Shown here: one piece after another, positions 32,550 through 41,797 of the stretch
Layout: each line of letters opens with the position of its first letter
Numbering within the stretch: the first letter of the stretch is position 1
Translations under genes and position numbers: made by a program
From: Alphaproteobacteria bacterium
GTDB taxonomy: Bacteria > Pseudomonadota > Alphaproteobacteria > UBA9655
Direction of reading: 5' to 3'
Length of the DNA stretch: 45,540 nucleotides
Assembly: GCA_013287665.1 (NCBI GenBank)
Contig: JABDDK010000008.1
Span: 4,318 to 49,857, forward strand
Notes under the pieces: generated by a model
What the model was told of the DNA's origin: nothing
Database searches by the model: none
The model's input: the letters and a program-made list of their open reading frames with translations, nothing else

Positions 32550-35002
32550 TAATCAAGTGTCCGTATGATTTCTTCAATTTCAAAGCACTCGATCGTATCG
32601 CCGGCCTTGATATCGTTATAGTTTTCAAAGGCCATACCACATTCGTAACCCTCTCGGACATCCTTAACTTCGTCCTTAAAGCGCTTGAGTGTTTTGAGGC
32701 TTCCTTCATGGATAACAACGTTGTCTCGTAGAAGCCTGACTTTTGCTCCCCGTTTGACGACACCTTCTGTGACCATACAGCCAGCAACCTTGCCGACTTT
32801 CGTGATGTTAAAGACGTCACGAATTGTAGCCGCTCCAAGGTATTTTTCCCGCAGTGTGGGAGCAAGAAGGCCGCCAAGCGCTGCTTTTACATCATCGACA
32901 ACATCGTAAATGATTGAATAGTAACGAATTTCGATAGCGTCTTTTCGTGCGGCATCTCTCGCTTGAGGATTTGCACGCACATTGAAGCCAACGATCATTG
33001 CGTTTGAGGCTTTTGCAAGGGTTACGTCACTCTCTGTAATTTCACCGACACCGGAGTGAAGGATGTTGACCTTAACTTCATCGGTTGAGAGCTTGCCTAA
33101 ACTGCCACTGATGGCTTCCATGGATCCTTGCACATCGGATTTGATGATTATCGGAAGCTCTGTTGCAACGCCTTCGGAGATTTTCGTGAACATTTGCTCC
33201 ATCGTTCCGCGGGCAGAAAGAACGGACTTTAACTCACGTGCGCGACGTTGCCTAAATTCGGAGATCTCGCGGGCACGGTTCTCATTTTCAACGACGACGA
33301 AATCATCACCAGCATGAGGAGCCCCATTAAATCCAAGAACTTCAACAGGTTCGGAAGGTCCAGCAGAGACAACTTGATTTCCTCGATCATCAACAAGGGC
33401 ACGCACACGTCCATATTCAGCGCCAGCAACAAAGAGATCTCCGACCTTTAGTGTCCCTTTTTGAACGAGTATAGTTGATACCACGCCACGACCCCGTTCA
33501 AGCTTAGCTTCAACAACGACACCTTCTGCTGACCGATTTGGATTTGCTTTCAAATCAAGAATTTCAGCCTGGAGGAGGATTGTTTCTTCTAGCTTATCAA
33601 GGTTGATCCCTTTTTTGGCCGAAACCTCGACGTCCAGAATATCACCACCGACTTTCTCAAGGAAAATCTCGTGTTGCATCAACATGTTACGTACACGTTC
33701 AGCATCTGCCTCAGGTTTATCAATCTTGTTAATCGCAATGATAATTGGCACTTTTGCTGCTTTTGCGTGGTGAATCGCTTCAATCGTTTGATCTTTCACA
33801 CCGTCATCAGCTGCAACGACAAGAACAACGATATCTGTGACATTGGCACCGCGAGCTCGCATTTCCGTGAAGGCTGCGTGACCCGGTGTATCAATAAAGG
33901 TAATCTTATCCTTCGAGCTTAAAACAACTTGATAAGCGCCGATATGCTGGGTAATCCCGCCCGCTTCGCCAGCAACAACGTCCGTTTTGCGAAGAGCATC
34001 AAGAAGAGAGGTCTTCCCGTGGTCAACGTGTCCCATGATTGTAACAACCGGAGGACGTGTAACCATAAGGCTTGCATCATCTTCCTTAACATGCATACCT
34101 ATTTCGATATCGGCTTCAGAGACACGCTTCACTTGGTGTCCAAATTCGGTTGCAATGAGCTCAGCTGTATCTGCGTCAATCAGTTGAGTGATCGTTGCCA
34201 TCACACCCATATTCATCAATGCTTTGATAACGTCTGCACCTCTTTCAGCAAGCCTGCTTGCAAGGTCTTGAACGGTAATAACTTCAGGAATAATGACTTC
34301 TCGGATAACTTTTTGTTGAGGCTTTTCAAGTCCAGCCATTCTACGCTTTTCGCGTTGACGCCGCATCGCAGCCATACTGCGCCCTGGCTTGTCTTCCTCA
34401 TTCGTTAAGGCCTGGACAACCGTTAGTTTTCCGCTACGACGGCGAGGTTCAGTTCTTTTAACGACAGGAACTTTTACTTTTCCTCGACGGGATTCTTCCT
34501 CTTCATCTGCATAAGCGGAGTAAACGCTTTTCTTCTTGTGTGTTTCCTCTGTAGAAGGAACGAACTCAGGTTCAACAATGGATGCAGATGTTTCAGAAAT
34601 AACGTCCTCAGCACCGTCTTCAGTTTGTGAAGGGGAGGGAGTTTCTGCTTGTTGAATTTCTTGAAGGCGAGCTTGCTCTTCTAAAAGTTCTTGGCGTGAT
34701 CGTTCGGATTGATCCACTTGCGATTTCATCGTTCCATGAATAGACTTCAAGCGCTCTTGAACTTGTTCGGGAGTTAAGCCCGCACTGTTAATGGATTTTC
34801 CATCAGCAGATTTATTACCTGCACCTTGTTGGCCAGGTAAAACGATACGCTTTTTCTTGACTTCAACCGTTACGGTTTTGGAGCGACCGTGGGTAAAGCT
34901 TTGGCGTACGTGTCCGCTTTCGGCTCCCTTTTTTAAGGTGAGCGTCTTTGCAGAAAGCGTCAGAGGCTTTTTATCTTCAGTCTTTTCGTCCGTATCCGTC
35001 AT
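32549..35002 (-). CDS. infB: Translation initiation factor IF-2
   Basis: This protein of about 817 residues has a charged N-terminal region (IF2_assoc-like [10 protein letters not shown]), then the GTPase domain with GHVDHGKT (about 324-331), DTPGHAAF and NKID. The C-terminal domains II-IV follow, ending [13 protein letters not shown]. It delivers initiator tRNA to the 30S subunit. ATG 35002 (MTDTDEK) is preferred; a GTG two codons upstream at 35008 overlaps the nusA stop and is a possible alternative. It is in the rimP-nusA-infB-rbfA operon. The YlxR gene often found between nusA and infB is absent. Confidence 0.96.
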
Positions 35003-35007
35003 GACCA

Positions 35008-36537
35008 CTATTTTCCAGTTGATTTTTCCTCAGCCTCAAACCAATGAGCTCGGGCTGCCATAATAATTTCTTGAGCTTGTTCTTCTGTCAGTCGACCTTG
35101 AGGTAGGAGTTCAAGGAGCTCATCCCCCGCTAAATCAGCAAGATCATCTAGCTTCTTAATTCCTTTTTCCGCAAGGGTAACAAGAATATCAAGATCAAGT
35201 CCCTTCAAGGATTTTAAATCAGTTTCTACTTTGAGCTCCTTTACGCGTTTTGTCAAACGACTCTGTTGATCAGCGAGGTAAGCTTTTGCGCGGTTTTGGA
35301 GCTCTTCGGCTAAGTCTTTATCAAATCCTTCAATGGAGGAGATCTCAGCTATATCAATATAAGCAACTTCTTCAACCTTTGTGAAACCTTCACCGATCAG
35401 AAGATGGGCAATCATCTCGTCCACGTCGAGAGCCTCAACAAAGAGTGCAGAGCGTAGGTTCACTTCTTCCGTACGGCGTTCCGATTCCTGAGCTTCGGTA
35501 AGGATATCAATTTTCCATCCGGAAAGCATGGAAGCCAGACGGACATTTTGTCCGCGCCTTCCAATAGCAAGGCTCAACTGTTCATCAGGAACAACAACAT
35601 CGATACGTTGGCTGTCCTCATCCACAACAACTTTTGCGACTTCCGCAGGAGCTAAGGCATTGACAACGAACGTTGCAGGATTAGCGGACCAAGGAATGAT
35701 GTCAATCTTTTCGCCTTGAAGTTCAGAAACAACCGCTTGAACACGGCTTCCGCGCATACCCACACAAGATCCAACGGGATCGAGGGAGGGATCGGAGGAG
35801 GTCACAGCAATCTTTGCGCGGCTTCCTGGATCGCGGGCAACGGCTTTAATTTCAATGACGCCATCATAAATTTCAGGAACTTCTTGGGCAAACAGTTTTG
35901 CCATAAATTCAGGACGGTTACGGGAGACGAAGATTTGAGCTCCACGCGGTTCTTCACGAACGTCATAAATGTAAGCACGGACGCGATCTCCAACCCGGAA
36001 GTTTTCCCGAGGAATCATTTCATCGCGACGGAGAAGGGCTTCCGCTTTTCCAAGTTCAATGAATATATTCCCAAATTCAATGCGCTTGACGATGCCGCTG
36101 ACGATATCATCAATTCTGTCTTTGTATTCTTCATACTGACGTTGACGTTCAGCATCACGAACTTTTTGGAAGATAACTTGTTTGGCTGTTTGTGCAGCAA
36201 CGCGTCCAAAATCAATGGGAGGAAGGGTTTCTGACCAGAAGTCACCCAGTTTTAATTCAGGATCAAGGGCTTGCGCCTCAGCAAGCGTTAACTGAGTTGT
36301 CGGATTTTCAAGTTCTTCCACAACTTCACGGTAGCGCATCAAGGATATTTCACCTGTTTTACGATCAATTTTCGCACGGATATCATGCTCGTAGCCATAT
36401 TTTGAGCGACCAGCCTTTTGAATGGCTTGCTCCATAGCTTCTAAAACTTGATCTTTTTCAATCGCTTTTTCACGAGCTACTGTTTCTGCTACCACTAAAA
36501 GTTCACGACTTCCGGGACCTGTATATATATCAGTCAT
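35008..36537 (-). CDS. nusA: Transcription termination/antitermination factor NusA
   Basis: This 509-residue protein has the NusA N-terminal domain ([20 protein letters not shown]). S1 ([16 protein letters not shown]), KH1 and KH2 ([34 protein letters not shown]) follow. Two C-terminal helical repeats end the protein, as in proteobacterial long-form NusA. ATG 36537 follows gaggaaaag; the frame start at 36567 overlaps rimP. It binds RNA polymerase and nascent RNA to modulate pausing. The stop overlaps the infB region by coupling (TAGTG). Confidence 0.96.
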   Translation of the reverse strand: MTDIYTGPGSRELLVVAETVAREKAIEKDQVLEAMEQAIQKAGRSKYGYEHDIRAKIDRKTGEISLMRYREVVEELENPTTQLTLAEAQALDPELKLGDFWSETLPPIDFGRVAAQTAKQVIFQKVRDAERQRQYEEYKDRIDDIVSGIVKRIEFGNIFIELGKAEALLRRDEMIPRENFRVGDRVRAYIYDVREEPRGAQIFVSRNRPEFMAKLFAQEVPEIYDGVIEIKAVARDPGSRAKIAVTSSDPSLDPVGSCVGMRGSRVQAVVSELQGEKIDIIPWSANPATFVVNALAPAEVAKVVVDEDSQRIDVVVPDEQLSLAIGRRGQNVRLASMLSGWKIDILTEAQESERRTEEVNLRSALFVEALDVDEMIAHLLIGEGFTKVEEVAYIDIAEISSIEGFDKDLAEELQNRAKAYLADQQSRLTKRVKELKVETDLKSLKGLDLDILVTLAEKGIKKLDDLADLAGDELLELLPQGRLTEEQAQEIIMAARAHWFEAEEKSTGK

Positions 36538-36544
36538 CTTTTCC

Positions 36545-37024
36545 TCAATTTGACTTGGGCGTTTCATAATCTGGAATCAGCCTAGCCTTTTGTATGTCAG
36601 AATAGGCAAACTCCGCAACTTCCTTTTGGGCTTCGAGTTCAATTTTTACGACATCTCCTTCAATTCCCAATAAAATACCTCGAAACCGCCGGCTGCCCTC
36701 ATAGGGCATCTTAAGCTCGAGTTTAATCAATGAGCCTGCAAATCGCTCAAAATCATCTTTTTGGACGAGAGGGCGATCTAGCCCTGGAGAACTCACTTCT
36801 AATATATAGGGCTCATGGATCGGATCGTCTAGGTCTAACAACACAGAAACCGCGCGACTGACGTTTGCGCAGTCATCAACGATAATATTAATGTCATCAA
36901 GCCGTTCAATCATGATCTGTAAGGTCTTTCTCCCGCCACCTTGGACTTGCACGCGGACAACACGAAACCCGCGCTCTAAAAGCGTCGGTGTAATGATGTC
37001 ATATATGCGTTGCTCAGTCGTCAT
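36545..37024 (-). CDS. rimP: Ribosome maturation factor RimP
   Basis: This 159-residue protein has the RimP pattern: QRIYDIITPTLLERGFRVVR, DCANVSRAVSVLLDLDDPIH, and YILEVSSPGLDRPL, with an SH3-like C-terminal domain. It helps 30S subunit assembly. ATG 37024 is preferred (tgagg four bases upstream); the upstream extension to 37069 overlaps a terminator-like hairpin and is not expected to be translated. First gene of the operon. Confidence 0.94.
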   Translation of the reverse strand: MTTEQRIYDIITPTLLERGFRVVRVQVQGGGRKTLQIMIERLDDINIIVDDCANVSRAVSVLLDLDDPIHEPYILEVSSPGLDRPLVQKDDFERFAGSLIKLELKMPYEGSRRFRGILLGIEGDVVKIELEAQKEVAEFAYSDIQKARLIPDYETPKSN

Positions 37025-37045
37025 AATCCTCACTTCATTAAGGAC

Positions 37046-37070
37046 AAAAAAAAGTGGGCCCCGACCCACT
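37046..37070 (-). terminator. Terminator-like hairpin in the rimP operon leader
   Basis: Read on the minus strand, AGTGGG (37070-37065) pairs with CCCACT (37058-37053) and is followed by a run of eight T (37053-37046). It lies 22-46 bases upstream of the rimP start, so it is not at the end of a gene but in the leader. This fits transcription attenuation of rimP-nusA-infB, since NusA affects termination. It could alternatively end a transcript from upstream. Confidence 0.65.
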
Positions 37071-37224
37071 CATTCTTATTCTTTCAACAATTTCATAGGT
37101 TTTATAGCTTATTTTTTTGTGGCAAGCAAGAACTTTTATTGGTGATGTATGACCTTACTTTAAGACTCTATCGTGACAAACATAACAAACCCCTGTATAA
37201 CGTCTAAAGCGAAAGGATTTACAC

Positions 37225-37848
37225 ATGGCTTTTATCGATATTATCCTGCTGGCGGCTCTTGCGGCGTTTTTAGGATACAGGCTTTGGCTGGTCCTGGGGA
37301 CTCATAGCAAGGATCGTCCGATACGTAAAAGGCGGACGACTGAGGATGATGTTGTGATTCCGATAAGACCCCGTGCGACGTCTCAGAAGAAAGAAACAAT
37401 TGTTGAAAAGGAAGAAGAGGAAGCAACAGCTCCTCAAACGGACTCTCTTTTCCTTCAGGGGGCAACAGCTGCCTTTCGTCAAATTGTTCAGGCCTATGCG
37501 GATGGGAACGCTCAAACCCTAAAGAAACTGCTGGATGGCCCCCTGCTTGAAACTTTTGAAGACGCCATTGCAAAACGTAAGAAGTCAAAGAAAACGCTTG
37601 AGGTTGATATTGCACGCATTGTCAGTGCAGAAGTTATTGATAAGGATGAAGAAAAGGGTGAGGCGACGATCACCGTTCGTTTTGTGTCCGAGCAATGTCT
37701 AGTCACCCGTGACACCAAAGGGAAGGTCGTTGCTGGTGATCCTGATCGCTATGCGGAAGTGATCGATATCTGGACTTTCGCGCGACCCCTCAAAAGTTCA
37801 AATCCAAATTGGAAGCTTGTGGCAACACAAATCCCAGAAGCGAGTTAG
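37225..37848 (+). CDS. Tim44-like (TimA) membrane-anchored protein
   Basis: This 207-residue protein has an N-terminal membrane segment (MAFIDIILLAALAAFLGYRLW) and a linker. A Tim44-like domain spans about 75-205: AAFRQIVQAYADGNAQTLKKLL, ITVRFVSEQCLVTRDTKGKV, and EVIDIWTFARPLKSSNPNWKLVATQ. The alphaproteobacterial homologues are thought to be inner-membrane proteins related to the mitochondrial Tim44. They usually neighbour secB, mltA and smr; here smr lies 3 kb away and mltA is absent. Divergent from rimP. Confidence 0.9.
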   Translation: MAFIDIILLAALAAFLGYRLWLVLGTHSKDRPIRKRRTTEDDVVIPIRPRATSQKKETIVEKEEEEATAPQTDSLFLQGATAAFRQIVQAYADGNAQTLKKLLDGPLLETFEDAIAKRKKSKKTLEVDIARIVSAEVIDKDEEKGEATITVRFVSEQCLVTRDTKGKVVAGDPDRYAEVIDIWTFARPLKSSNPNWKLVATQIPEAS

Positions 37849-37865
37849 TATAAAAGGAGAAGAAA

Positions 37866-38417
37866 ATGGAGTATTTATCACGAATCTTGACCACGAAGTC
37901 AAAAACCCTTAATGACCTAATCGTCGTTTTTGGAGGTGTCATCCTTCTTTTTGCGGCCTCACAAATTGAAATTCCTCTCAAGCCCGTTCCGATTACGCTT
38001 CAAACCGTTTCAGTCATGCTGATTGGTTTGACATATTCACCAAGAAAAGCATTGGAAACCCATCTGTTATGGCTAGGGCTCGGTGCGGCAGGCCTCCCCG
38101 TGTTTGCAGGCTTAGGGAGTGGTATCGCCCATTTCAGTGGCCCCACGGTTGGATATTTGGTTGGTTTTGTCCTCTCAACTTATCTTATGGCAACAATTAA
38201 ACAAAAATTTGAGCTCAACTCATTTCTCTCTGACGCCCTCTTGTGCCTGATTGGAACAGTGATCGTCTTCACCTGCGGTGTTATCTGGCTTTCACAGCTC
38301 ATTGGGAATATGAATGCGCTGATGCTTGGTGTTGTTCCTTTCATCATACCCGGCCTTGTTAAAGCCGGTATACTCTGCTCAGCGCTTCAAATACTCCGTC
38401 ATTTCCGCCCGAAGTGA
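37866..38417 (+). CDS. bioY: Biotin transporter BioY (ECF S component)
   Basis: This 183-residue membrane protein has six hydrophobic segments. Its motifs are QIEIPLKPVPITLQTVSVML and the loop GLGAAGLPVFAGLGSGIAHF then GPTVGYLVGF, all typical of BioY. It binds biotin and either works alone or with an ECF ATPase module, which is not in the window. Its 3' end overlaps the next gene (GTGA). Uptake of biotin suggests the cell does not make enough of its own. Confidence 0.93.
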   Translation: MEYLSRILTTKSKTLNDLIVVFGGVILLFAASQIEIPLKPVPITLQTVSVMLIGLTYSPRKALETHLLWLGLGAAGLPVFAGLGSGIAHFSGPTVGYLVGFVLSTYLMATIKQKFELNSFLSDALLCLIGTVIVFTCGVIWLSQLIGNMNALMLGVVPFIIPGLVKAGILCSALQILRHFRPK

Positions 38418-38809
38418 AGATCCGTTTTCGGCCTCACCACTTCCTCTGTACGCTTGGGTTTCAGGGGAAGGGGTATACCCCCCAATATGTTGAGAAGTAT
38501 AGAGAGATCGTTGAGTCTCTTCGGGATGATCTTGATATTGAGGTTGTTGGGGAAGGGGATTCCATCTGCGCGTTTTGTCCTCATCTCGGTGAGACCGGTT
38601 GTGCTCAAGAAACCAAGGTTCAAGGGATAGATGAGCGTCATCGTCAGATTTTAGGCATTAAGACGGGAGATGTTTTGACATGGGCGGAGGCGAAAAGGCT
38701 TCTTAAAGATAAGATGACGCTTGACGCCTTTCACAAAGCCTGTGAGGGCTGTGAATGGAAGGCACAGGGGATGTGTGAATCAGCGCTGAAAAAGCAAGCG
38801 AATGAATAG
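38414..38809 (+). CDS. DUF1284 Cys-rich protein (possible Fe-S binding)
   Basis: This 131-residue protein starts with GTG at 38414, overlapping the bioY stop. IRFRPHHFLCTLGFQGKGY is the characteristic DUF1284 N-terminus. Cys at 12, 52, 55, 63, 110, 113 and 121 form two C-x2-C sets that could hold an Fe-S cluster. The middle (EVVGEGDSICAFCPHLGETG) agrees with the family. Function unknown. A hairpin terminator follows. Confidence 0.85.
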   Translation: MKIRFRPHHFLCTLGFQGKGYTPQYVEKYREIVESLRDDLDIEVVGEGDSICAFCPHLGETGCAQETKVQGIDERHRQILGIKTGDVLTWAEAKRLLKDKMTLDAFHKACEGCEWKAQGMCESALKKQANE

Positions 38810-38831
38810 GCCCGCAATTTGCGGGCCTATA
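38807..38831 (+). terminator. Hairpin terminator after the DUF1284 gene
   Basis: ATAGGCCCGCAA pairs perfectly with TTGCGGGCCTAT across one base. It is followed by a moderately T-rich aacttggttattt. It lies between the convergent genes ending at 38809 and 38842 and may serve both. Confidence 0.65.
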
Positions 38832-38841
38832 ACTTGGTTAT

Positions 38842-39354
38842 TTATAAATTAATGTCGCCAAAGCTGCCGTAAACTGTGTTGTTTCCACCTTTTACAGTTA
38901 TCTTATTCCCACCAGATTTAATATTGACTCCACCACCACGAATATTTATGGATCGACCACTTCCATAAACGACAGTCTTTCCCTTTTCGTCGCCCGTTAC
39001 GTTTATCTTGTTGCCACCCATAATTAAAGTGGTTGGAGTTGAATCGGCATCTGTTTCAATATTAATATCTTCTGCAACGCCGCCATAGACAACAGCGTGA
39101 CCTCTGGTATGAACATTAACCTCATTGCTACCGATGATAACGACGTTTCTTCCATCGGTCACGAATTTCGCAATATGATCTCTAACCCAAGCCAACTCTT
39201 CTGGCAGTGTTTGTTGAGCTTCAGGAGCCTTAGGTTTAAGACGAAGGACAACTCTTTGTGGTTTTTGGTCGCCATCATTCGTTGGGGTGTTCTTCGTCTG
39301 TCCGGCTTGAGCAGCCGTTGCTAATAATAGGCTCGTTAAGGTTAGTGCAGTCAT
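38842..39354 (-). CDS. Secreted protein with strand-rich GGN-x-I repeats
   Basis: This 170-residue protein has a signal peptide ending AAQAGQ, but with no basic N-terminal residue when read from ATG 39354 (MTALTLTSLLLATAAQA). The C-terminal 100 residues repeat motifs such as IMGGNKINVTG, TVVYGSGRSINI, SGGNKITVKG and NTVYGS. This suggests a short beta-helix or beta-roll. AGGAG lies 30 bases before this ATG, while an in-frame ATT sits seven bases after AGGAG and would add IIFNIKST with a Lys. The start is therefore uncertain. Confidence 0.7.
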   Translation of the reverse strand: MTALTLTSLLLATAAQAGQTKNTPTNDGDQKPQRVVLRLKPKAPEAQQTLPEELAWVRDHIAKFVTDGRNVVIIGSNEVNVHTRGHAVVYGGVAEDINIETDADSTPTTLIMGGNKINVTGDEKGKTVVYGSGRSINIRGGGVNIKSGGNKITVKGGNNTVYGSFGDINL

Positions 39355-39446
39355 TGTAGATTTAATATTAAAAATAATATATTTCTCCTAAACATATGTT
39401 AACTTAACCTATACATAGGAATAGAAATTCATAAATGCAAGTTTTT

Positions 39447-40454
39447 TTATTGCTCCGTCGATGTCGCCCATGTGACGAGTTCGGCGGTGCCCATCATATT
39501 GTCCACAAGGTTGCAAAAATTCTTTAGCGTAAGATCAGACGTAAACCCAGAATAATCAAGCGCACCGGAGCCATCCGCCTTCTTCTTTTTAAATCCTTTT
39601 GAGGACAATGAACTGATAAAGCGCTTATGCCCTCCCGTTCCTAAAAGATCTTTCATGCGCTTTTCAAGAAGAGTTGCAATGAAAGATGCCTTTTTCTCTT
39701 CAGTGTAGTTTGAAAGCTTATACGCAATCTCCTCATCCTGCAGGACACACCTGGAATCTAATGAAAAGGAAATATAATCGCCTTTCTTCGGCTTTACCTT
39801 CAGCCCGAATGAAAAGGTGTCAGACCCTTGATCGTAATCAAAGAAGACCTCTATGTCTCCATAACTTCCTTGAAACACACTCATTTTCCGGAGGCTTGGA
39901 TCTGCTTCTGTAAAGAGAAGAGCAGGATCCACAAGAAACGCTTGAAGAGGTAGATGGGGGGGAAGTTTTTCCTTTAAGTCTGTTATTGAGATTTTAGGGG
40001 GGTGTTCGAGTTTAAATAATGAAGATTGTACGCGCTCAAATATCTTCGAATATAATTTTTCTAAGTAATAGTCTGTTAAAAGCTCCTTGAGGGGTGTTTG
40101 TAGCAAGCGTTCTCTTACCATTACTGAAGAAATCATTTCATCTGGTATAGAATGTTTATCAGATTTTAACCCCATTTTGCTTAAAGCCTTTGTATCTAAG
40201 ATAAGGTGATACGCCTGTAGAGTTATATTCCCATTTCTTTTCATACCAATATCTAAATATGGTCTATTAGTATATCTATCAGTATAAGAGTGTATATCTA
40301 CTATTGTTAGTCTCTCTTCATCTATCTGTGTCAGGCTAAATAATCCGCGATTAGGGATTTTTCGATCCTCATCGCCGGAAATATCGTTGGTCGCCATGAG
40401 ACTTGCATTGAATAAAAAGGTAACGGCAACGAAAACGAGTGATTTTTTTAACAT
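39447..40454 (-). CDS. Exported protein of unknown function, 335 residues
   Basis: The signal peptide MLKKSLVFVAVTFLFNASLMA (cleavage near residue 21) is followed by a mixed alpha/beta protein without membrane segments. Recognisable features are charged stretches (FERVQSSLFKLEHPPKIS) and a Lys-rich segment (SSKGFKKKKADG) near 290. No known domain is apparent. ATG 40454 has aggag about ten bases upstream. It fits the window's series of exported unknowns. Confidence 0.65.
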   Translation of the reverse strand: MLKKSLVFVAVTFLFNASLMATNDISGDEDRKIPNRGLFSLTQIDEERLTIVDIHSYTDRYTNRPYLDIGMKRNGNITLQAYHLILDTKALSKMGLKSDKHSIPDEMISSVMVRERLLQTPLKELLTDYYLEKLYSKIFERVQSSLFKLEHPPKISITDLKEKLPPHLPLQAFLVDPALLFTEADPSLRKMSVFQGSYGDIEVFFDYDQGSDTFSFGLKVKPKKGDYISFSLDSRCVLQDEEIAYKLSNYTEEKKASFIATLLEKRMKDLLGTGGHKRFISSLSSKGFKKKKADGSGALDYSGFTSDLTLKNFCNLVDNMMGTAELVTWATSTEQ

Positions 40455-40613
40455 AATACATATTCTCCTACATAATAATCCGAGGCCGTTTCATAACAGC
40501 AATTTAAAAAAATATAACGGTGGGATCTCGTTTCGTCAAAAGGATTTAGAGGGAGCCCTTGACTTCCCCTTTGGATTCAATCACCCTCTTTAGAATAAAT
40601 TAGGGAGAACATC

Positions 40614-41033
40614 ATGAATTTAAAACATATTTTAATTGGGAGTCTATTCCTCGTCAGTTCTTTTGTGTGTCAGTCAGTATCAAATGCTGCTCATTTTGAT
40701 GAAGAGGGAAATCTTGTCGTATCTGTGAGAACACTCAAAAAGGCATTTGAGGAAGGCGAGCTCACCTTAGAGGATAAAACAAGATATACGGTTATGGAAA
40801 CGTATTTTCAGATGACGCCAGATAAATGGGCTGAGCATTTTGAAAAAGGTCTTGAGGCCATCATCACAGGAAAAATGACCATAAACGGTGCTTATCAAAC
40901 GTTCTATCATACATGTAATATAGAAGGTAGAGCAGTGCCTGTGATCCATTTTCTATTTATTACGCTTGGAAAAGCTGCTAAGGAGCCTGTAAAATATAAT
41001 CCGTCAAAACATTCAGGTCTCTATGTTGAATGA
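40614..41033 (+). CDS. Exported protein of unknown function, 139 residues
   Basis: The signal peptide MNLKHILIGSLFLVSSFVCQ (cleavage after SNAA near 26) precedes a soluble, mainly helical domain with TLKKAFEEGELTLEDKTRYT near 40-60. A single Cys (CNIEGRAVPVIHFL) follows. ATG 40614 follows agggagaacatc. Its stop overlaps the smr start (ATGA), so the two are co-translated. Not recognised. Confidence 0.7.
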   Translation: MNLKHILIGSLFLVSSFVCQSVSNAAHFDEEGNLVVSVRTLKKAFEEGELTLEDKTRYTVMETYFQMTPDKWAEHFEKGLEAIITGKMTINGAYQTFYHTCNIEGRAVPVIHFLFITLGKAAKEPVKYNPSKHSGLYVE

Positions 41034-41566
41034 TGAAAAAACTCCCGCCTGAGGACGTCCATCTCTGGCTCACCCATACGAAAGATGTGAAGCGGAAGCC
41101 AAAACAGAAAGTGGAGACGGCACCCAAACCCAAAAAGCCTGTGATTCAGCCGCATCTCTCCAAACAAATTCTTGAAAGGCCTTTTACAACAACTCCCCCC
41201 GGATCCTTAGGGCGCCGAGAAATGCGTCGCGTGATGGTTGAAGCAAAGCTTGATCTCCATGGCATGACGCTTGACCAAGCCTACGCGGCCCTTGAGAGAT
41301 TCCTGCTCAATGCACAAGTCAGAGGTGTCCGAACGATCCTTGTCATCACGGGCAAGGGATCCTTAAGCGCAGATCTTACGATACGAAGCATGCTCCCTCG
41401 ATGGCTGACCGAGACACCTCTGCGAAATCTTATCTCCTCTGTTCATCATCCTGCAAAACCGGAAGATGGAGGGCAGGGCGCCTTTTACGTGGGAGTGAAG
41501 AAAAGATTCTTCACCTCTCCCCAGCGTGGGAGAGGTCGACACGAAGTGTCGGGTGAGGGGGATTAA
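41030..41566 (+). CDS. Smr-domain protein with C-terminus extended by a repeat
   Basis: This 178-residue protein has an Smr domain at about 72-156: AKLDLHGMTLDQAYAALERF and ILVITGKGSLSADLTI. Smr domains bind or cleave nucleic acid or stalled ribosome complexes. The native end should be near GAFYVGVKK (residues 150-158), judged from a remnant copy at 44170-44226 that stops directly after VGVK. Here the frame reads on through the palindromic repeat at 41510, adding about 18 residues (FTSPQRGRGRHEVSGEGD). The start overlaps the preceding gene. Confidence 0.85.
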   Translation: MMKKLPPEDVHLWLTHTKDVKRKPKQKVETAPKPKKPVIQPHLSKQILERPFTTTPPGSLGRREMRRVMVEAKLDLHGMTLDQAYAALERFLLNAQVRGVRTILVITGKGSLSADLTIRSMLPRWLTETPLRNLISSVHHPAKPEDGGQGAFYVGVKKRFFTSPQRGRGRHEVSGEGD

Positions 41567-41714
41567 AATCATCTTTTTCAAGAACGCGTGTCCGGTATTA
41601 TGACCTCTTGGTCTGATTGTTGTCCTCCATCGGATTCGATACCCAGTTTTCACTAGGCAAATATACCCCTCACCCGCCGCTGCGCGTCGACCTCTCCCAC
41701 AAGGTGAGAGGTGA
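41510..41714 (+). repeat. Palindromic repeat, family 1, copy D (about 205 bp, different core)
   Basis: The arms TTCACCTCTCCCC and GTGAGAGGTGA plus the internal GGGTGAGGGG/CCCCTCACCC pair match copies A and C. The middle is longer and unrelated to their shared core. Its left arm encodes the last 18 residues of the Smr protein. Confidence 0.8.
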
Positions 41715-41797
41715 CCATTACAGCTTTGCTTGACATTATTGAAGTTCATCATTAAATTACACATAAATATACGCCTTAATATTCCATGGTTCTTTTT

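Noticed and set aside
33929-34408. Long open frame opposite infB
   Set aside because: It is a shadow of the IF-2 coding region in reverse; codon pattern and conservation belong to infB.
41363-41764. Minus-strand open frame over smr and repeat D
   Set aside because: Antisense to the Smr domain and made of repeat sequence; no ribosome binding site.
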